Positions 46,272 to 55,048 of a DNA stretch of 64,000 nucleotides are shown here, piece by piece. A program made the translations under genes and the position numbers. The notes beneath the pieces are model-generated. The model saw only the letters and a list, made by a program, of their open reading frames with translations, was not told the DNA's origin and did not search any database. The DNA is taken from positions 1,984,001 to 2,048,000 of the forward strand of contig NZ_AP012273.1 in the NCBI RefSeq assembly GCF_000828615.1. The letters are read 5' to 3'. This DNA is from Thiolapillus brandeum (GTDB lineage: Bacteria; Pseudomonadota; Gammaproteobacteria; Chromatiales; Chromatiaceae). How positions within the stretch are numbered: position 1 is the stretch's first letter; every line of letters starts with the position of its first letter.

Positions 46272-46772
46272 ATGAAAAAAAACATTATTCCCGTAATCAG
46301 CTGGATACTGGCCCTATGGGCCTGCAACATCTTTCTCAGCTCGCTTCCCTACAAATTCAGCAACCATCCGGATACTGTCCACATATTCAGTACCATTGGT
46401 TCCTGGCTGCAGGGTTTTCTCGGCGACAACCTGGGAGGGCTTTTTGCCCGATACGGCGCCTACGGTGTGGGCAGCTTCGAGCTGCTCACCTCCCTGACCC
46501 TGCTTTCACCGGCCCTGTTCTGGCTGCTGGGCAGGATGGCGCCGGATCTGAAACTGCCCTCCCGCCGCCTGATGCACCGTATCGGTGGCGCCATGGCCAG
46601 CATGGTCATGGGTGGCGCAGTATTCTTTCACCTGGCTTCTCCTCTGGGCGTGGAAGTGCTGCATGAAGGCAAGGGCGACGGCGGATCCCTGTTTTATGCT
46701 GCCGTTTCCATCCTCGTCTCTGGTATCATTCTGTTTTTGATCAACCGCAAACCAGGCGCCGCAGCAGAATAG
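46272..46772 (+). CDS. DoxX-like membrane protein
   Basis: A 166-aa inner-membrane protein with about four helices. SSLPYKFSNHP, GVGSFELLTSLTLLSPALFW and GAMASMVMGGAVFFHLASPL match the DoxX-type layout (small four-helix proteins linked to quinone or thiosulfate metabolism in some members), though the assignment is soft. It ends 4 bases before the PLP decarboxylase, so is probably co-transcribed with it. Confidence 0.68.
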   Translation: MKKNIIPVISWILALWACNIFLSSLPYKFSNHPDTVHIFSTIGSWLQGFLGDNLGGLFARYGAYGVGSFELLTSLTLLSPALFWLLGRMAPDLKLPSRRLMHRIGGAMASMVMGGAVFFHLASPLGVEVLHEGKGDGGSLFYAAVSILVSGIILFLINRKPGAAAE

Positions 46773-46776
46773 CCCC

Positions 46777-48183
46777 ATGAACGACCAAGCCATATTCCAG
46801 CGCCTGCTGGCCCTGGTGGAGCAGTATTACGCCCGGCGCAAGGAAGGGAAATTCCTGGAATACATGGAACCCCAGGCCCTGGCGGAGGTTCTGGATCTGG
46901 AACGCCAGGCCCCCGGGGACTGGCAACAGCTTTTCGACTGGATGGAAAAGTACCTGACCCATTCCGTCAAAACCGGCAATTCCGGCTTTCTCAACCGCAT
47001 GTGGTCCGGGGCCAATCTGCCCTCCATTATGGGCGAGATCATCACTGCAGTGACCAATACCTCGGCCTGCACCTATGAGGCAGCCCCCGTATCCACCCTC
47101 ATGGAACACTATATGCTCAACAGCATGCTGGAGCTGGTGGGGTTCGAACAGGGTGAGGGCCAGATGACCACGGGATCGAGCAATGGCAACATGATCGCCA
47201 TGCTTGCTGCCCGTAACCAGGTGGCTGAAAACATCAAGGAAAAAGGCCTGGTGAACCACCCGCCCCTGGTGGCTTTCGTATCCGCTGATGCCCACTATTC
47301 CCTGGACAAGGCCGCCAATATTCTCGGCCTGGGCACGGACAACCTGATCAAGGTGCCGGTGGATGAACGCGGTCGCATGCGACCAGACAGCCTGGAACAA
47401 CTGCTGCAGGAGCAGCAGGAACTGGAACGGCAGCCGTTCTTCGTCTGCGCCACCCTGGGCACCACCGTGCGTGGCGCCTATGACCCCCTGCCGGCGTTGT
47501 TGGAACTGCGGAACAAATACGGTTTCTGGCTGCATGGCGATGGCGCCTGGGGCGGAGCGGCTCTGCTGGACGATGAACTGCGCCAGCGCTATCTTCCCGG
47601 CGTGGAGCAACTGGACTCCTTCACCTGGGACTTCCACAAGATGCCCGGCAGCAATCTGATGTGCAACCTGCTGTTGTTCAACCATCACAAGGGCACCCTG
47701 CGCTGCGCCTGCTCTGCCGGAGAGCACAGCTATTTGTTCCGCGAAGAACACGAGGATGCAGAACTGGACACGGGCACCGCCTCCCTGCAGTGTGGTCGCC
47801 GGGTGGACAGCCTGAAATGGTTCCTGGACTGGAAATACTTTGGAAAGGAGGGACTGGGAAAGCGCGTGCGCCATTACCTCGAACTGTGCGAATACGCGGA
47901 ATCCCGCATCCAGTCGCTGCCCCGGCTGGAAATGACAGCCTTCCGGGAATCCTTCAATGTCTGCTTCCGTTTCCTCCCCCCCCCGAACCACAATGCCAAC
48001 GACTTCAACCTGAAGCTGCGCCACCGCCTGTTCGAGGAAGGCGTGACCCTGGTGGGGGTGGCCTTTATCGGAGAGATCCTGACGCTGCGTCTGCTCATTA
48101 CCCACCCGGACTTCAGCCAGAAGGACGTGGACAGCTTTCTGCAATCTGTCATCGACATGGGAGAACGCTTGTTGAATGAATGA
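46777..48183 (+). CDS. Group II PLP-dependent decarboxylase (GAD/CSAD-like)
   Basis: A 468-aa aminotransferase-fold enzyme that removes the alpha-carboxyl of an amino acid. TTGSSNGNMIAMLAARNQ is the PLP-phosphate loop. ADAHYSLDKAANILGLG holds the ring-stacking His. WLHGDGAWGGAALLDD has the cofactor-binding Asp; HVDAAWGG is usual, so two small changes surround the Asp. DFHKMPGSNLMCNLLLF has the PLP Lys. The HK, then eight residues, then C pattern matches glutamate and cysteine-sulfinate decarboxylases rather than the aromatic class. The next gene is cysteine-dioxygenase-like, so cysteine sulfinate to hypotaurine is a good guess. The 8-base overlap with that gene implies coupling. Confidence 0.88.
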   Translation: MNDQAIFQRLLALVEQYYARRKEGKFLEYMEPQALAEVLDLERQAPGDWQQLFDWMEKYLTHSVKTGNSGFLNRMWSGANLPSIMGEIITAVTNTSACTYEAAPVSTLMEHYMLNSMLELVGFEQGEGQMTTGSSNGNMIAMLAARNQVAENIKEKGLVNHPPLVAFVSADAHYSLDKAANILGLGTDNLIKVPVDERGRMRPDSLEQLLQEQQELERQPFFVCATLGTTVRGAYDPLPALLELRNKYGFWLHGDGAWGGAALLDDELRQRYLPGVEQLDSFTWDFHKMPGSNLMCNLLLFNHHKGTLRCACSAGEHSYLFREEHEDAELDTGTASLQCGRRVDSLKWFLDWKYFGKEGLGKRVRHYLELCEYAESRIQSLPRLEMTAFRESFNVCFRFLPPPNHNANDFNLKLRHRLFEEGVTLVGVAFIGEILTLRLLITHPDFSQKDVDSFLQSVIDMGERLLNE

Positions 48184-48667
48184 CTGCAAAGCAAAAACCT
48201 GGCCGGCTCCAGCACTCTCCCCGGGGCAACAACAACTGCTGGAGGCCCTGGCCTGTCATCTTGACGATGAAGCCGGTCTCGTGGAACTGGCGGCGGATTT
48301 TCAGGCAGAGGGGCACTATCCCCTTGCCCCGCACTGCTACTCCCGATCCGTGCTCTATCGCCACCCCCAGGGCGCGGAGATCATGGTGGCACGTTGGGAC
48401 GCGGGTGCCTGCACGCCCACCCATGGCCATCCCCAATATGCCTTCGTCCTGGTTCTCCAGGGCCGCCTGCAGATGGAACACTTCGTGGCCACCCCAAAGG
48501 GATTGCAACTCACAGGAACCCGGATAAAGAACGCTGGCGAGCATATCTACGCCTCCGGACGGGAAGGCCGTTATGACAATGCCATCCACCGGGTCACTGC
48601 CCTGGAACCCAGCCTCAGCCTGCACATCTACTCCGACGACGCCCTCAAGGGAATCTGTTTCGACTGA
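48176..48667 (+). CDS. Cysteine-dioxygenase-family protein (cupin)
   Basis: A 163-aa protein of the CDO type. THGHPQYAFVLVLQGRL corresponds to the first cupin motif with two iron-ligand His residues. NAIHRVTALEP contains the third (LHRVEN in known CDOs) and SLSLHIYSDDAL matches SLHLYSPP with the conserved His and Tyr. The Cys that forms the thioether link in mammalian CDO is not present, as in bacterial homologues. It is shorter than rat CDO (200 aa). It would oxidise cysteine, or a related thiol, to the sulfinate. Its ATG lies within the decarboxylase end. Confidence 0.82.
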   Translation: MNDCKAKTWPAPALSPGQQQLLEALACHLDDEAGLVELAADFQAEGHYPLAPHCYSRSVLYRHPQGAEIMVARWDAGACTPTHGHPQYAFVLVLQGRLQMEHFVATPKGLQLTGTRIKNAGEHIYASGREGRYDNAIHRVTALEPSLSLHIYSDDALKGICFD

Positions 48668-49473
48668 TGCTGCGCGTTCGCCTGGTACTCAGCTACATGG
48701 GCTGGTGTCTGCGCCTGGGCGTGGGATCCTGGAAATACTTCCAGCTCAACGCCCCCTGGTTCAACGGGCAGCGCCGTCTGTTCTCCAAACTCGACACGGA
48801 TCAGCTCATACCGAAGCCCTGGCGCCTGCACCAGACTCCCCTGGCCAATACCATCATGCCCCGGAACTGGCCCGTATTCCTCAAGCCCGAATGGGGACAG
48901 AATGCCAGAGGCATCGCCGTGGCGCGAAACCCGGAGGATTGGCAGCGCCTGCGCGAACCCCTGTTGCAGCAGCCAGTGCCCTACCTGGTGCAGGAAGCGG
49001 CCCCCGGCAAGCACGAGTTCGAGGTTTTTTTCATCCGCAGGGCAGCGGACCAACGGCAGGCCGCCATTCTCTCCATCACCGAAACCCTCAATCAGGGAGG
49101 AGACGACTGGCCAGTGAACAGCATCCTCAATCCGGACACCCGGCATGCCACCTTGTCCCTGTCCCGGGAACAAATGCAACGACTATGGCAGCAAATAAGC
49201 CAGCTGCCACCATTTCGCATCGCCCGGGTGGGATTGCGCAGCAATTCCATCGAAGCCATGCTGGACGGCAACTTCCACATCATCGAAATCAATCTGTTCG
49301 TGCCCATGCCTTTAACCCTGCTGGATGAAGGCATCCCCCTGAAACAACGCCATGCTTTCATCAGCCCGGCCATGAAAGCCCTGGCTGAACTGACCCTGGC
49401 CCTGCCCGGCTCCCAGGAGAAAAAAAGCATCTTCTGGCCCATGTTCTTTCTCAACTACCGGATCAAGCCATGA
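48667..49473 (+). CDS. ATP-grasp-like ligase, first of two
   Basis: A 268-aa protein. WPVFLKPEWGQNARGIAVAR fits the ATP-grasp Lys/Gly loop. PYLVQEAAPGKHEFEVFFIR fits the adenine-binding strand, and IEINLFVPMPLTLLDE has the E-I-N metal-binding motif. The N-terminal ~60 residues are specific and carry a hydrophobic stretch. It is distant from named families; the closest feel is amide- or peptide-bond forming ligases. It could be catalytic or a non-processive partner. Its ATG shares a base with the CDO stop (TGATG). Confidence 0.72.
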   Translation: MLRVRLVLSYMGWCLRLGVGSWKYFQLNAPWFNGQRRLFSKLDTDQLIPKPWRLHQTPLANTIMPRNWPVFLKPEWGQNARGIAVARNPEDWQRLREPLLQQPVPYLVQEAAPGKHEFEVFFIRRAADQRQAAILSITETLNQGGDDWPVNSILNPDTRHATLSLSREQMQRLWQQISQLPPFRIARVGLRSNSIEAMLDGNFHIIEINLFVPMPLTLLDEGIPLKQRHAFISPAMKALAELTLALPGSQEKKSIFWPMFFLNYRIKP

Positions 49474-50378
49474 AGGCACTGAAAAAACTCATCTACACAT
49501 GGATCGACAAGCTGTTCCTGCGTGGTTGCAGCAGCTACAACCCCCTGGAGGTACGCAAGAGTTGCCGTTCCAAAGAGCAGGCCCGGGCGGTATTCGCCGC
49601 CAACGGCATTCCCCACGCCCGGGGAGAGATTTTCTTCAGCCCGCTACGCGCTTACCGTTTCGCCAGGACCCACGGTTTTCCCCTGGTGATCAAGCCCAAT
49701 GTCTCCGGATTTTCCCGGGGCAGTCATTTCCCCATCAATAGTTTCAGAGAACTGTGGAAAGCCTCCCTGATGGTCAAGATCTGGTGGCCCTGGTCCGTGG
49801 TGGAGGAATATCTGCAGGGACGCAACTACCGGGTGCTCGTGGGCAATGGTGAAATCATCTCCGTGATCCGCCGCTACCCGCCTTTCGTCACCGGTGATGG
49901 CCAGTCCAGTATCAGCCAGCTCATCGACAGGGAAAACCAGGTGCGCGAAAAAATGGGACTCTACCCCGTCATCCATCCAATACCCAAGAACCGCGCCATC
50001 CGCCGCTACCTGGGCAAACAGGGGCTGAACCTGAACAGCATTCCCGGGGCTGACGAGGAAGTCATCCTGTTCAACCGCATCTCCCTGGCCCCCGGCGGTG
50101 TGGTGGAAACCATCGACACCCGGAACATTCCGGAAATCAATCAACGCCTGTTCAAACGAATACTGGAGCTGTTCAACGCCAATATCCTGGGCATAGACGT
50201 GATCATGGAACAAGGCATCGAAATCCCCTGGAACGAACAGAAGTGCATCTTCCTGGAGGTCAATTCCCGACCCTTTACCGCCATGCACACCGTGCCCCGT
50301 TTCGGCCCTCAGCAGGATCTGAGTCAGGCTTTCGAGAACCTGGACGCCCTCAACATCGACAACCGGGACATCTTCTGA
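49470..50378 (+). CDS. ATP-grasp ligase resembling cyanophycin synthetase
   Basis: A 302-aa ligase. RSKEQARAVFAANGIPHARG is the pre-grasp start, GFPLVIKPNVSGFSRGSHF the Lys/Gly loop and VVEEYLQGRNYRVLVGNGEI the adenine-site strand. PPFVTGDGQSSISQLIDREN is very close to a segment of CphA and GshF. LEVNSRPFTAMHT at the end holds the E-x-N magnesium motif. It should form an amide between an activated carboxylate and an amine. It lacks the Mur-ligase domain of CphA and is a stand-alone unit. It overlaps the previous gene (ATGA). Confidence 0.83.
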   Translation: MKALKKLIYTWIDKLFLRGCSSYNPLEVRKSCRSKEQARAVFAANGIPHARGEIFFSPLRAYRFARTHGFPLVIKPNVSGFSRGSHFPINSFRELWKASLMVKIWWPWSVVEEYLQGRNYRVLVGNGEIISVIRRYPPFVTGDGQSSISQLIDRENQVREKMGLYPVIHPIPKNRAIRRYLGKQGLNLNSIPGADEEVILFNRISLAPGGVVETIDTRNIPEINQRLFKRILELFNANILGIDVIMEQGIEIPWNEQKCIFLEVNSRPFTAMHTVPRFGPQQDLSQAFENLDALNIDNRDIF

Positions 50379-51547
50379 TGGCCCTGCCCCACTCCACACG
50401 GCTGTTCTACCGTTTCCTCGGCCTGCATTCCTTTCTCATTGGCCTGTTTCCCTTCTTCATTCCCGTATTCCTGTGGAAACACGACTATAGCCTGGCGCAG
50501 ATCAGCAGTTTCATCGCCATCACTGGCGTTGGCTTCGTACTAACCTTGTGGATCTGGGACCGGATGCACAAGACCCTGCCCCTGAACACCCTCATCGCCA
50601 CTTCCTTCCTCGTGGAAAGCGCCCTGTTGGCCATGATCTTCATCGAAGGAAGCCCCGGCTTTCTGCCCCTCCTGGCTCTGCTCAATGGCGCCTATAACTG
50701 CTTCTTCTGGATCACCCAACGAGCCTTGTTCTTCGAGACCCTGGGCGAAACAGACACAGGCCGGCGCTTTGGCAATTTCCAGGTCGTGGTGGTCATCATC
50801 ATCAAGATGGGAGTGTTGTTTGGCGGCCTGCTTCTGGACAAGGCGGGATATTGGTCTGTTTTCCTGCTCTCATCCTTCATTGGCGTCCTTGGCATGACCT
50901 CTTTCTTCCTTCTGAAAGAACCCATGGAACTACCCCGGACATTGCGTGAAGAAGCTCCTCTGAGTTTGAAAATGATCCTGGAATTCAAGGATTCTCACCA
51001 CTCCCGCTCGATATTTCTTTTGGATGGCCCTTTCCTGTTCCTGGAAAGCTACTTCTGGATGATTTCCCTGTTCCTTCTGGCCCATGAAAGTTTCTGGAAG
51101 CTGGGCGCCCTGGTGATCCTACTGGGAGCTGGCTTCAGCGCCCTTTTCTACCTCATCAAGAACCGCATTGACCATATGCCGGTACAACGCATCTACATCA
51201 TTGCCGCAACGGGCTACAGCCTGTCCTGGTTCATGCGCGCCACAGTGGATGAGAACCTGCCCCTGGGATGGCTGTTCGCCATCCTGCTGATCATCACCTT
51301 CTGCACTTCCTTCTTCCGCCTGGCCTTCAACAAGCGTTTTTTCGATCTGGCGCAGCATACCTCCGCCCACCGTTATCTGTTTCTGAAAAGCTATTATTCC
51401 CAATTCAGCATCGCCCTGGGATTTTCCCTGGCCGCCATCGCCTTCACCCTGAGCCAGGGACATTCCGAGACACTGTTGCGCTTCAGCTATCTGGCGGCGG
51501 GCCTTTTTGCCCCCCTGTTCCTGCTTTATCGTTCCCGCCCCGGCTGA
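50378..51547 (+). CDS. MFS-type transporter of the five-gene cluster
   Basis: A 389-aa membrane protein with about 12 helices. Segments include FLIGLFPFFIPVFLWKH, ISSFIAITGVGFVLTLWIWD, KMGVLFGGLLLDKAGYWSVF and FSYLAAGLFAPLFLLYRS. The layout fits the major facilitator superfamily, with no strong motif A. It starts on the stop of the CphA-like gene (TGATG) and is the last gene of the cluster, so it probably exports, or imports, the product. Its 3' end overlaps the convergent membrane-protein gene by 65 bases. Confidence 0.8.
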   Translation: MALPHSTRLFYRFLGLHSFLIGLFPFFIPVFLWKHDYSLAQISSFIAITGVGFVLTLWIWDRMHKTLPLNTLIATSFLVESALLAMIFIEGSPGFLPLLALLNGAYNCFFWITQRALFFETLGETDTGRRFGNFQVVVVIIIKMGVLFGGLLLDKAGYWSVFLLSSFIGVLGMTSFFLLKEPMELPRTLREEAPLSLKMILEFKDSHHSRSIFLLDGPFLFLESYFWMISLFLLAHESFWKLGALVILLGAGFSALFYLIKNRIDHMPVQRIYIIAATGYSLSWFMRATVDENLPLGWLFAILLIITFCTSFFRLAFNKRFFDLAQHTSAHRYLFLKSYYSQFSIALGFSLAAIAFTLSQGHSETLLRFSYLAAGLFAPLFLLYRSRPG

Positions 51548-52121
51548 TACGGTGCTGTAACTTGCGCCGAATGCCTTCCTTGATCTTTTGCTCTGCAACC
51601 ACCAGCTTGTCCCTGACACCGAACTGAGCGGCCTTCTTCAACACGGCAGCGCTGGAATGCTCTTTGAGTTTGCTGCCAAGAAAACCAAACAAGGTCCGGG
51701 GAAGCACAAATACCACAGTAAGCACGGAAAGAATCACCACCAAAGGCAGGGCAGCCACGGTGGCCAATACCTGTTCCGCCCCACTCAACTCCTGCCAGTG
51801 ATACTTGAGCCGCCGCTTCACCAACCAGGCCCTGACCCGCAAATAGCGCAACATACGCTGCAACCGCCGGAATCGAAGATGGGCAGTAAACAGCAGAAAA
51901 TGGCTGGTAACCTTGATGATGAGCCGCTTCAACCCCAACAGGAGCAGAAATGGCAGCTTCTTGAGAAGAACCAGCAGGGCTTTCAGAGTGAGAAGCTTTT
52001 TTGCCCACAACAGAGCCGCCAGCAGCCCCACCGCCATGGCATCCCAGTAATACAGCCCCGCAGCCGTGGCAATCACCACCGAAGCCGTGGCAGCCATGAT
52101 CAACAACTGCTTTTTGCTCAT
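51483..52121 (-). CDS. Hypothetical basic membrane protein
   Basis: A 212-aa protein. Two N-terminal hydrophobic segments (LLIMAATASVVIATAAGLYY and a later VGLLAALLW) are followed by a very basic helical part (RFRRLQRMLRYLRVRAWLVK). Another helix follows (VLATVAALPLVVILSVLTVV), then a basic tail ending GGQKGPPPDS. Not recognised. It overlaps the MFS gene on the other strand, so the last residues may be exaggerated, but the membrane pattern supports a real protein. Confidence 0.62.
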   Translation of the reverse strand: MSKKQLLIMAATASVVIATAAGLYYWDAMAVGLLAALLWAKKLLTLKALLVLLKKLPFLLLLGLKRLIIKVTSHFLLFTAHLRFRRLQRMLRYLRVRAWLVKRRLKYHWQELSGAEQVLATVAALPLVVILSVLTVVFVLPRTLFGFLGSKLKEHSSAAVLKKAAQFGVRDKLVVAEQKIKEGIRRKLQHRISRGGNDKAGTGGQKGPPPDS

Positions 52122-52232
52122 GGGACTCTACAATACACGAGCAGGCCATTCGTGGTGAAATCGTCTTGCAAAGCACATGAATTGGTGACAAGGTTCAAAT
52201 CAGGCAACCAATCTTTCGGGGAGCGCCCAGCC

Positions 52233-52448
52233 ATGACCAGACTGATTGAACTATTAAAGCGCCTGGGTGCTGACGCCAAGCTTGCCGAAGTCTATAAGAG
52301 GAACCCCCAGAAGGTGATGGAAGAAACCGGCCTGAACAAGGAAGAGATGATGTTACTCAAGGAAGGTGATACAAAAAAACTGAAAGACGCTACCGGTCTT
52401 GGCAGCCTGAAAAAAACCAATATCATAGTAAAAGCTTACGACCAGTAG
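52233..52448 (+). CDS. Small helical (LigA-like) protein, 71 aa
   Basis: A 71-aa protein, MTRLIELLKRLGADAKLAEV then YKRNPQKVMEETGLNKEEMM and LLKEGDTKKLKDATGLG. The pattern resembles the all-alpha LigA-like small subunit (…dP...l...gLt.ee...l..gD...L). A stand-alone copy is not expected to be a dioxygenase. GGGGAG lies about 9 bases upstream. The next gene on the strand is a TPR-GGDEF protein 40 bases away. Function unknown. Confidence 0.65.
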   Translation: MTRLIELLKRLGADAKLAEVYKRNPQKVMEETGLNKEEMMLLKEGDTKKLKDATGLGSLKKTNIIVKAYDQ

Positions 52449-52488
52449 TTTTTCAATGCCACTTGGTGGCCGAGAAGTTGATCCAGGC

Positions 52489-54228
52489 ATGAACAAATAT
52501 CTGGCTACTCTGCTGGCAATAGTCATTTTCCTGACAGGGAGTCAGGCACTTGCCCAATCTCTAGACGAACTGCTGGCCAGCGCTGATCCCTTTGGCTCCC
52601 TCCCCACCCTGAAGCTGAAAAAGCTTGTGGAGGATCTGGAGCCACTGGAGAGTGGTGCTTCTGTGAAACAACAACAGGTGATCGACCTGTTCAAGATGCG
52701 CCATCTTGCCATTCAAGGCGAATATGAGGCGGCACTGGCGCTTCTGCAAAAGCTTGATACCGCTTCCGCACCACCGGATATCCGGGTACGGGCCTACACC
52801 ATCGCGTCCAGTATTTATCACATCACCGGCGATTACCTACTGGCTTTCCAGACACTCAACAAGATACAGCAGCTGCTGCCCTGGATAAAGAACGACACCC
52901 TGAGATACATCGCCTCGTCAATGGCTGCCGAACTTTACATGGATACCGGTGATCTGGACAAAGCCCTGAAGTACGCCCTGCTGGAAAAAACAGCTGCCCT
53001 GGGAACAGGAAAACCCATAAATATTTGTTCATCGTATGACGGTGTCGGCGGCGTGTATTACAAGCGTAACGAACTGGTTCAATCGGCACGGGAATACACC
53101 GAAATGATTGTTGCCTGCAAATCCATCCCGGCACCCTTGTTCACTGCCGCCGGCTACAACGGCCGCGGAATGGCGCTGGAGAAACAAGGTCGGTTTGAGG
53201 AAGCCATAAAGAACTTCAAGACTGCCCAGAAGCTGTACCTGGAAACCGGTTACCAATACGGGCTGGGCTCCAGCCTGCTCAACCAGGCATCCAGCTACTT
53301 TGCACTGGGAAAGACAAAAGAAGCCGAAGCGTACTTGAAACAAGCCCTGCCATTGATCGAGTCTTCAGGTTTGCAGGATATGCTGAAAGAAGCTTATGGT
53401 TTAAAAAGCAAATTGACTGAAGCCCAGCAGGATTACAAGGCGGCCCTGACTTGGTACAAAAGAAAGGCCAGTGTGGAAAAACAAATCATAGACAATAGAA
53501 AAGCCCTGCGTATCGCCCAATTACAGGTTGAATTCGAAGTCGGGAACAAGGAACAGCATATTGAACAGTTGAAACAGCAGAATCAGCTCCTGGCCCTGCA
53601 GAAGCAAACCAGCCATCAACGTTATCTGATCACTATCCTGGGATTGCTCATCCTTGCTCTGATCGCAGTCCTGTTCTGGATCAAGGCACAGCGTGAGCGC
53701 AGTCATTTCAAACATATGTCCCAGGTGGATCCTCTTACGGGACTATATAACCACGCCTACTGCTACGCTTTGGCGGAAAAGGGATTCCACGAATGTCTTG
53801 CCAGGAAGCGGCCATTCACTGTGGTCGTGGCGGACATCGACTGGTTCAAGTATGTGAACGACACCTATGGTCATGCCGCCGGAGACAAAGTCTTGAAACA
53901 TATCGCTGCGGTACTGAAGAATTGCCTTGGCAAAAACGGCGTCGTGGGACGCACCGGTGGCGAGGAATTCACCTGTTTTCTTCCCGAAATGGATCTCGGA
54001 CAGGCCCGGCTTCTGGTGGAAAACTGCCGACGCCAGATTCAACCGGTGGTGGACTACGGCAAGAGTATAGAAGTCACCCTGAGCTACGGACTCGCCCAGT
54101 CCCTGGGCGGATACCAGACCCTGGATACCCTGGTGCGTGACGCCGACGAAGCCTTGTACAAAGCCAAACGCAATGGCAGGAATCAGGTATTGACCTACAC
54201 CCCTGTTGACAGATCAGGAGCATCCTGA
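52489..54228 (+). CDS. TPR-GGDEF diguanylate cyclase
   Basis: A 579-aa protein with a Sec signal (LATLLAIVIFLTGSQALAQS). A periplasmic stretch of about six TPR-like repeats follows (residues 60-330; NGRGMALEKQGRFEEAIKNF and LNQASSYFALGKTKEAEAYL). Then come a coiled segment, one membrane helix (YLITILGLLILALIAVLFWI) and a cytoplasmic GGDEF domain. It has the active motif GRTGGEEFTCFLPE and ADIDWFKYVNDTYGHAAGD. It should make c-di-GMP when the periplasmic repeats bind a signal. Start ATG 52489. Confidence 0.92.
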   Translation: MNKYLATLLAIVIFLTGSQALAQSLDELLASADPFGSLPTLKLKKLVEDLEPLESGASVKQQQVIDLFKMRHLAIQGEYEAALALLQKLDTASAPPDIRVRAYTIASSIYHITGDYLLAFQTLNKIQQLLPWIKNDTLRYIASSMAAELYMDTGDLDKALKYALLEKTAALGTGKPINICSSYDGVGGVYYKRNELVQSAREYTEMIVACKSIPAPLFTAAGYNGRGMALEKQGRFEEAIKNFKTAQKLYLETGYQYGLGSSLLNQASSYFALGKTKEAEAYLKQALPLIESSGLQDMLKEAYGLKSKLTEAQQDYKAALTWYKRKASVEKQIIDNRKALRIAQLQVEFEVGNKEQHIEQLKQQNQLLALQKQTSHQRYLITILGLLILALIAVLFWIKAQRERSHFKHMSQVDPLTGLYNHAYCYALAEKGFHECLARKRPFTVVVADIDWFKYVNDTYGHAAGDKVLKHIAAVLKNCLGKNGVVGRTGGEEFTCFLPEMDLGQARLLVENCRRQIQPVVDYGKSIEVTLSYGLAQSLGGYQTLDTLVRDADEALYKAKRNGRNQVLTYTPVDRSGAS

Positions 54229-54289
54229 ATGGTGCAGGGATCATTGATTGTCGTGGGCACGGGTATTCAGTTGGGTCGCCACGTATCTG

Positions 54290-54331
54290 ATGAAAAAGAC
54301 CATGGAAGGCCTCTTTCAACAAGCTGTCAAT
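54290..54331. repeat. Degenerate solo end-hairpin of the 165-bp repeat
   Basis: ATGAAAAAGACCATGGAAGG then CCTCTTTCAACAAGCTGTCAA. The layout matches the terminal hairpin of the family with several substitutions. It lies 62 bases after the TPR-GGDEF stop and before the convergent START-domain gene. Confidence 0.5.
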
Positions 54332-54340
54332 AAAAATCGA

Positions 54341-55048
54341 TTACCAGGTGACCTTCTCAAACCCGCCCAGCAAAACCCCCGAGGCATCCCGCTTCAGCCG
54401 GGCTTCCCGGTAGCGGGGCTGATCCACATAGGCACGCAATCCCTTGAAAGTTTCCCAGGGGCCATCCACCAGCAAGGCGTTCACCAGCCAGTCAGGCAGG
54501 GAACCACCAGGTTCCGCATGCTGGATCCAGGTGATACGGGTGGAGCCATTTGCCAACTGCTCCAGTTCATGCCGTCCCTGGGCTTCCTGCACCAGCAGAC
54601 CATCAAAACGGTTGATGGCCGCGCAGATCTTCTGTTGGCGCTTCCTGCAATATTCGGGCGTTGCCCGGGTTTCGATGACCACTTTGTTCCGCCCTTGAGG
54701 CAGTAGCCGGGAGCGCATGACGAACATCCTGTCCTCCAGGGGAAAGGGCATGGACAGATCCTGGTAGTGATACCAGGAGCTTTCATCAGGCTGGGCCAGT
54801 ACGCCAGAGCGGTTTACCTTGAACTTCCATTCAGGATAGCGTTTGAAATCGTCGAATACCGCCAGTACCCGGTCCAGGGTAACGGGCAGAGTCATCTCCA
54901 CCTTGAAGCGGCGTATCGCGGAAGTCTTCACCGCCTGGGTATAAACACGAATACCATCCTTGTCCTTCTCCAAATCCCAGTCCGCGGCGGCCATCAGGGG
55001 CAGGAGGCACAGTAACAGGCCGTACCATGTTTTCTTCAATTCAACCAT
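54341..55048 (-). CDS. Secreted START-domain protein
   Basis: A 235-aa protein with a signal peptide (YGLLLCLLPLMAAA). The body WDLEKDKDGIRVYTQAVKTS, then VFDDFKRYPEWKFKVN, STRITWIQHAEPGGSLPDWL and LVDGPWETFKGLRAYV is a START/Bet-v-1 lipid-binding fold. It may bind a lipid in the periplasm. It is the last gene of the MoxR/Bat series, and its ATG overlaps the batD stop by 8 bases. Confidence 0.85.
   Translation of the reverse strand: MVELKKTWYGLLLCLLPLMAAADWDLEKDKDGIRVYTQAVKTSAIRRFKVEMTLPVTLDRVLAVFDDFKRYPEWKFKVNRSGVLAQPDESSWYHYQDLSMPFPLEDRMFVMRSRLLPQGRNKVVIETRATPEYCRKRQQKICAAINRFDGLLVQEAQGRHELEQLANGSTRITWIQHAEPGGSLPDWLVNALLVDGPWETFKGLRAYVDQPRYREARLKRDASGVLLGGFEKVTW

Noticed and set aside
46741-48189. 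482-aa minus-strand ORF
   Set aside because: Shadow of the PLP decarboxylase. The plus strand has an intact PLP-fold sequence in an overlapping operon.
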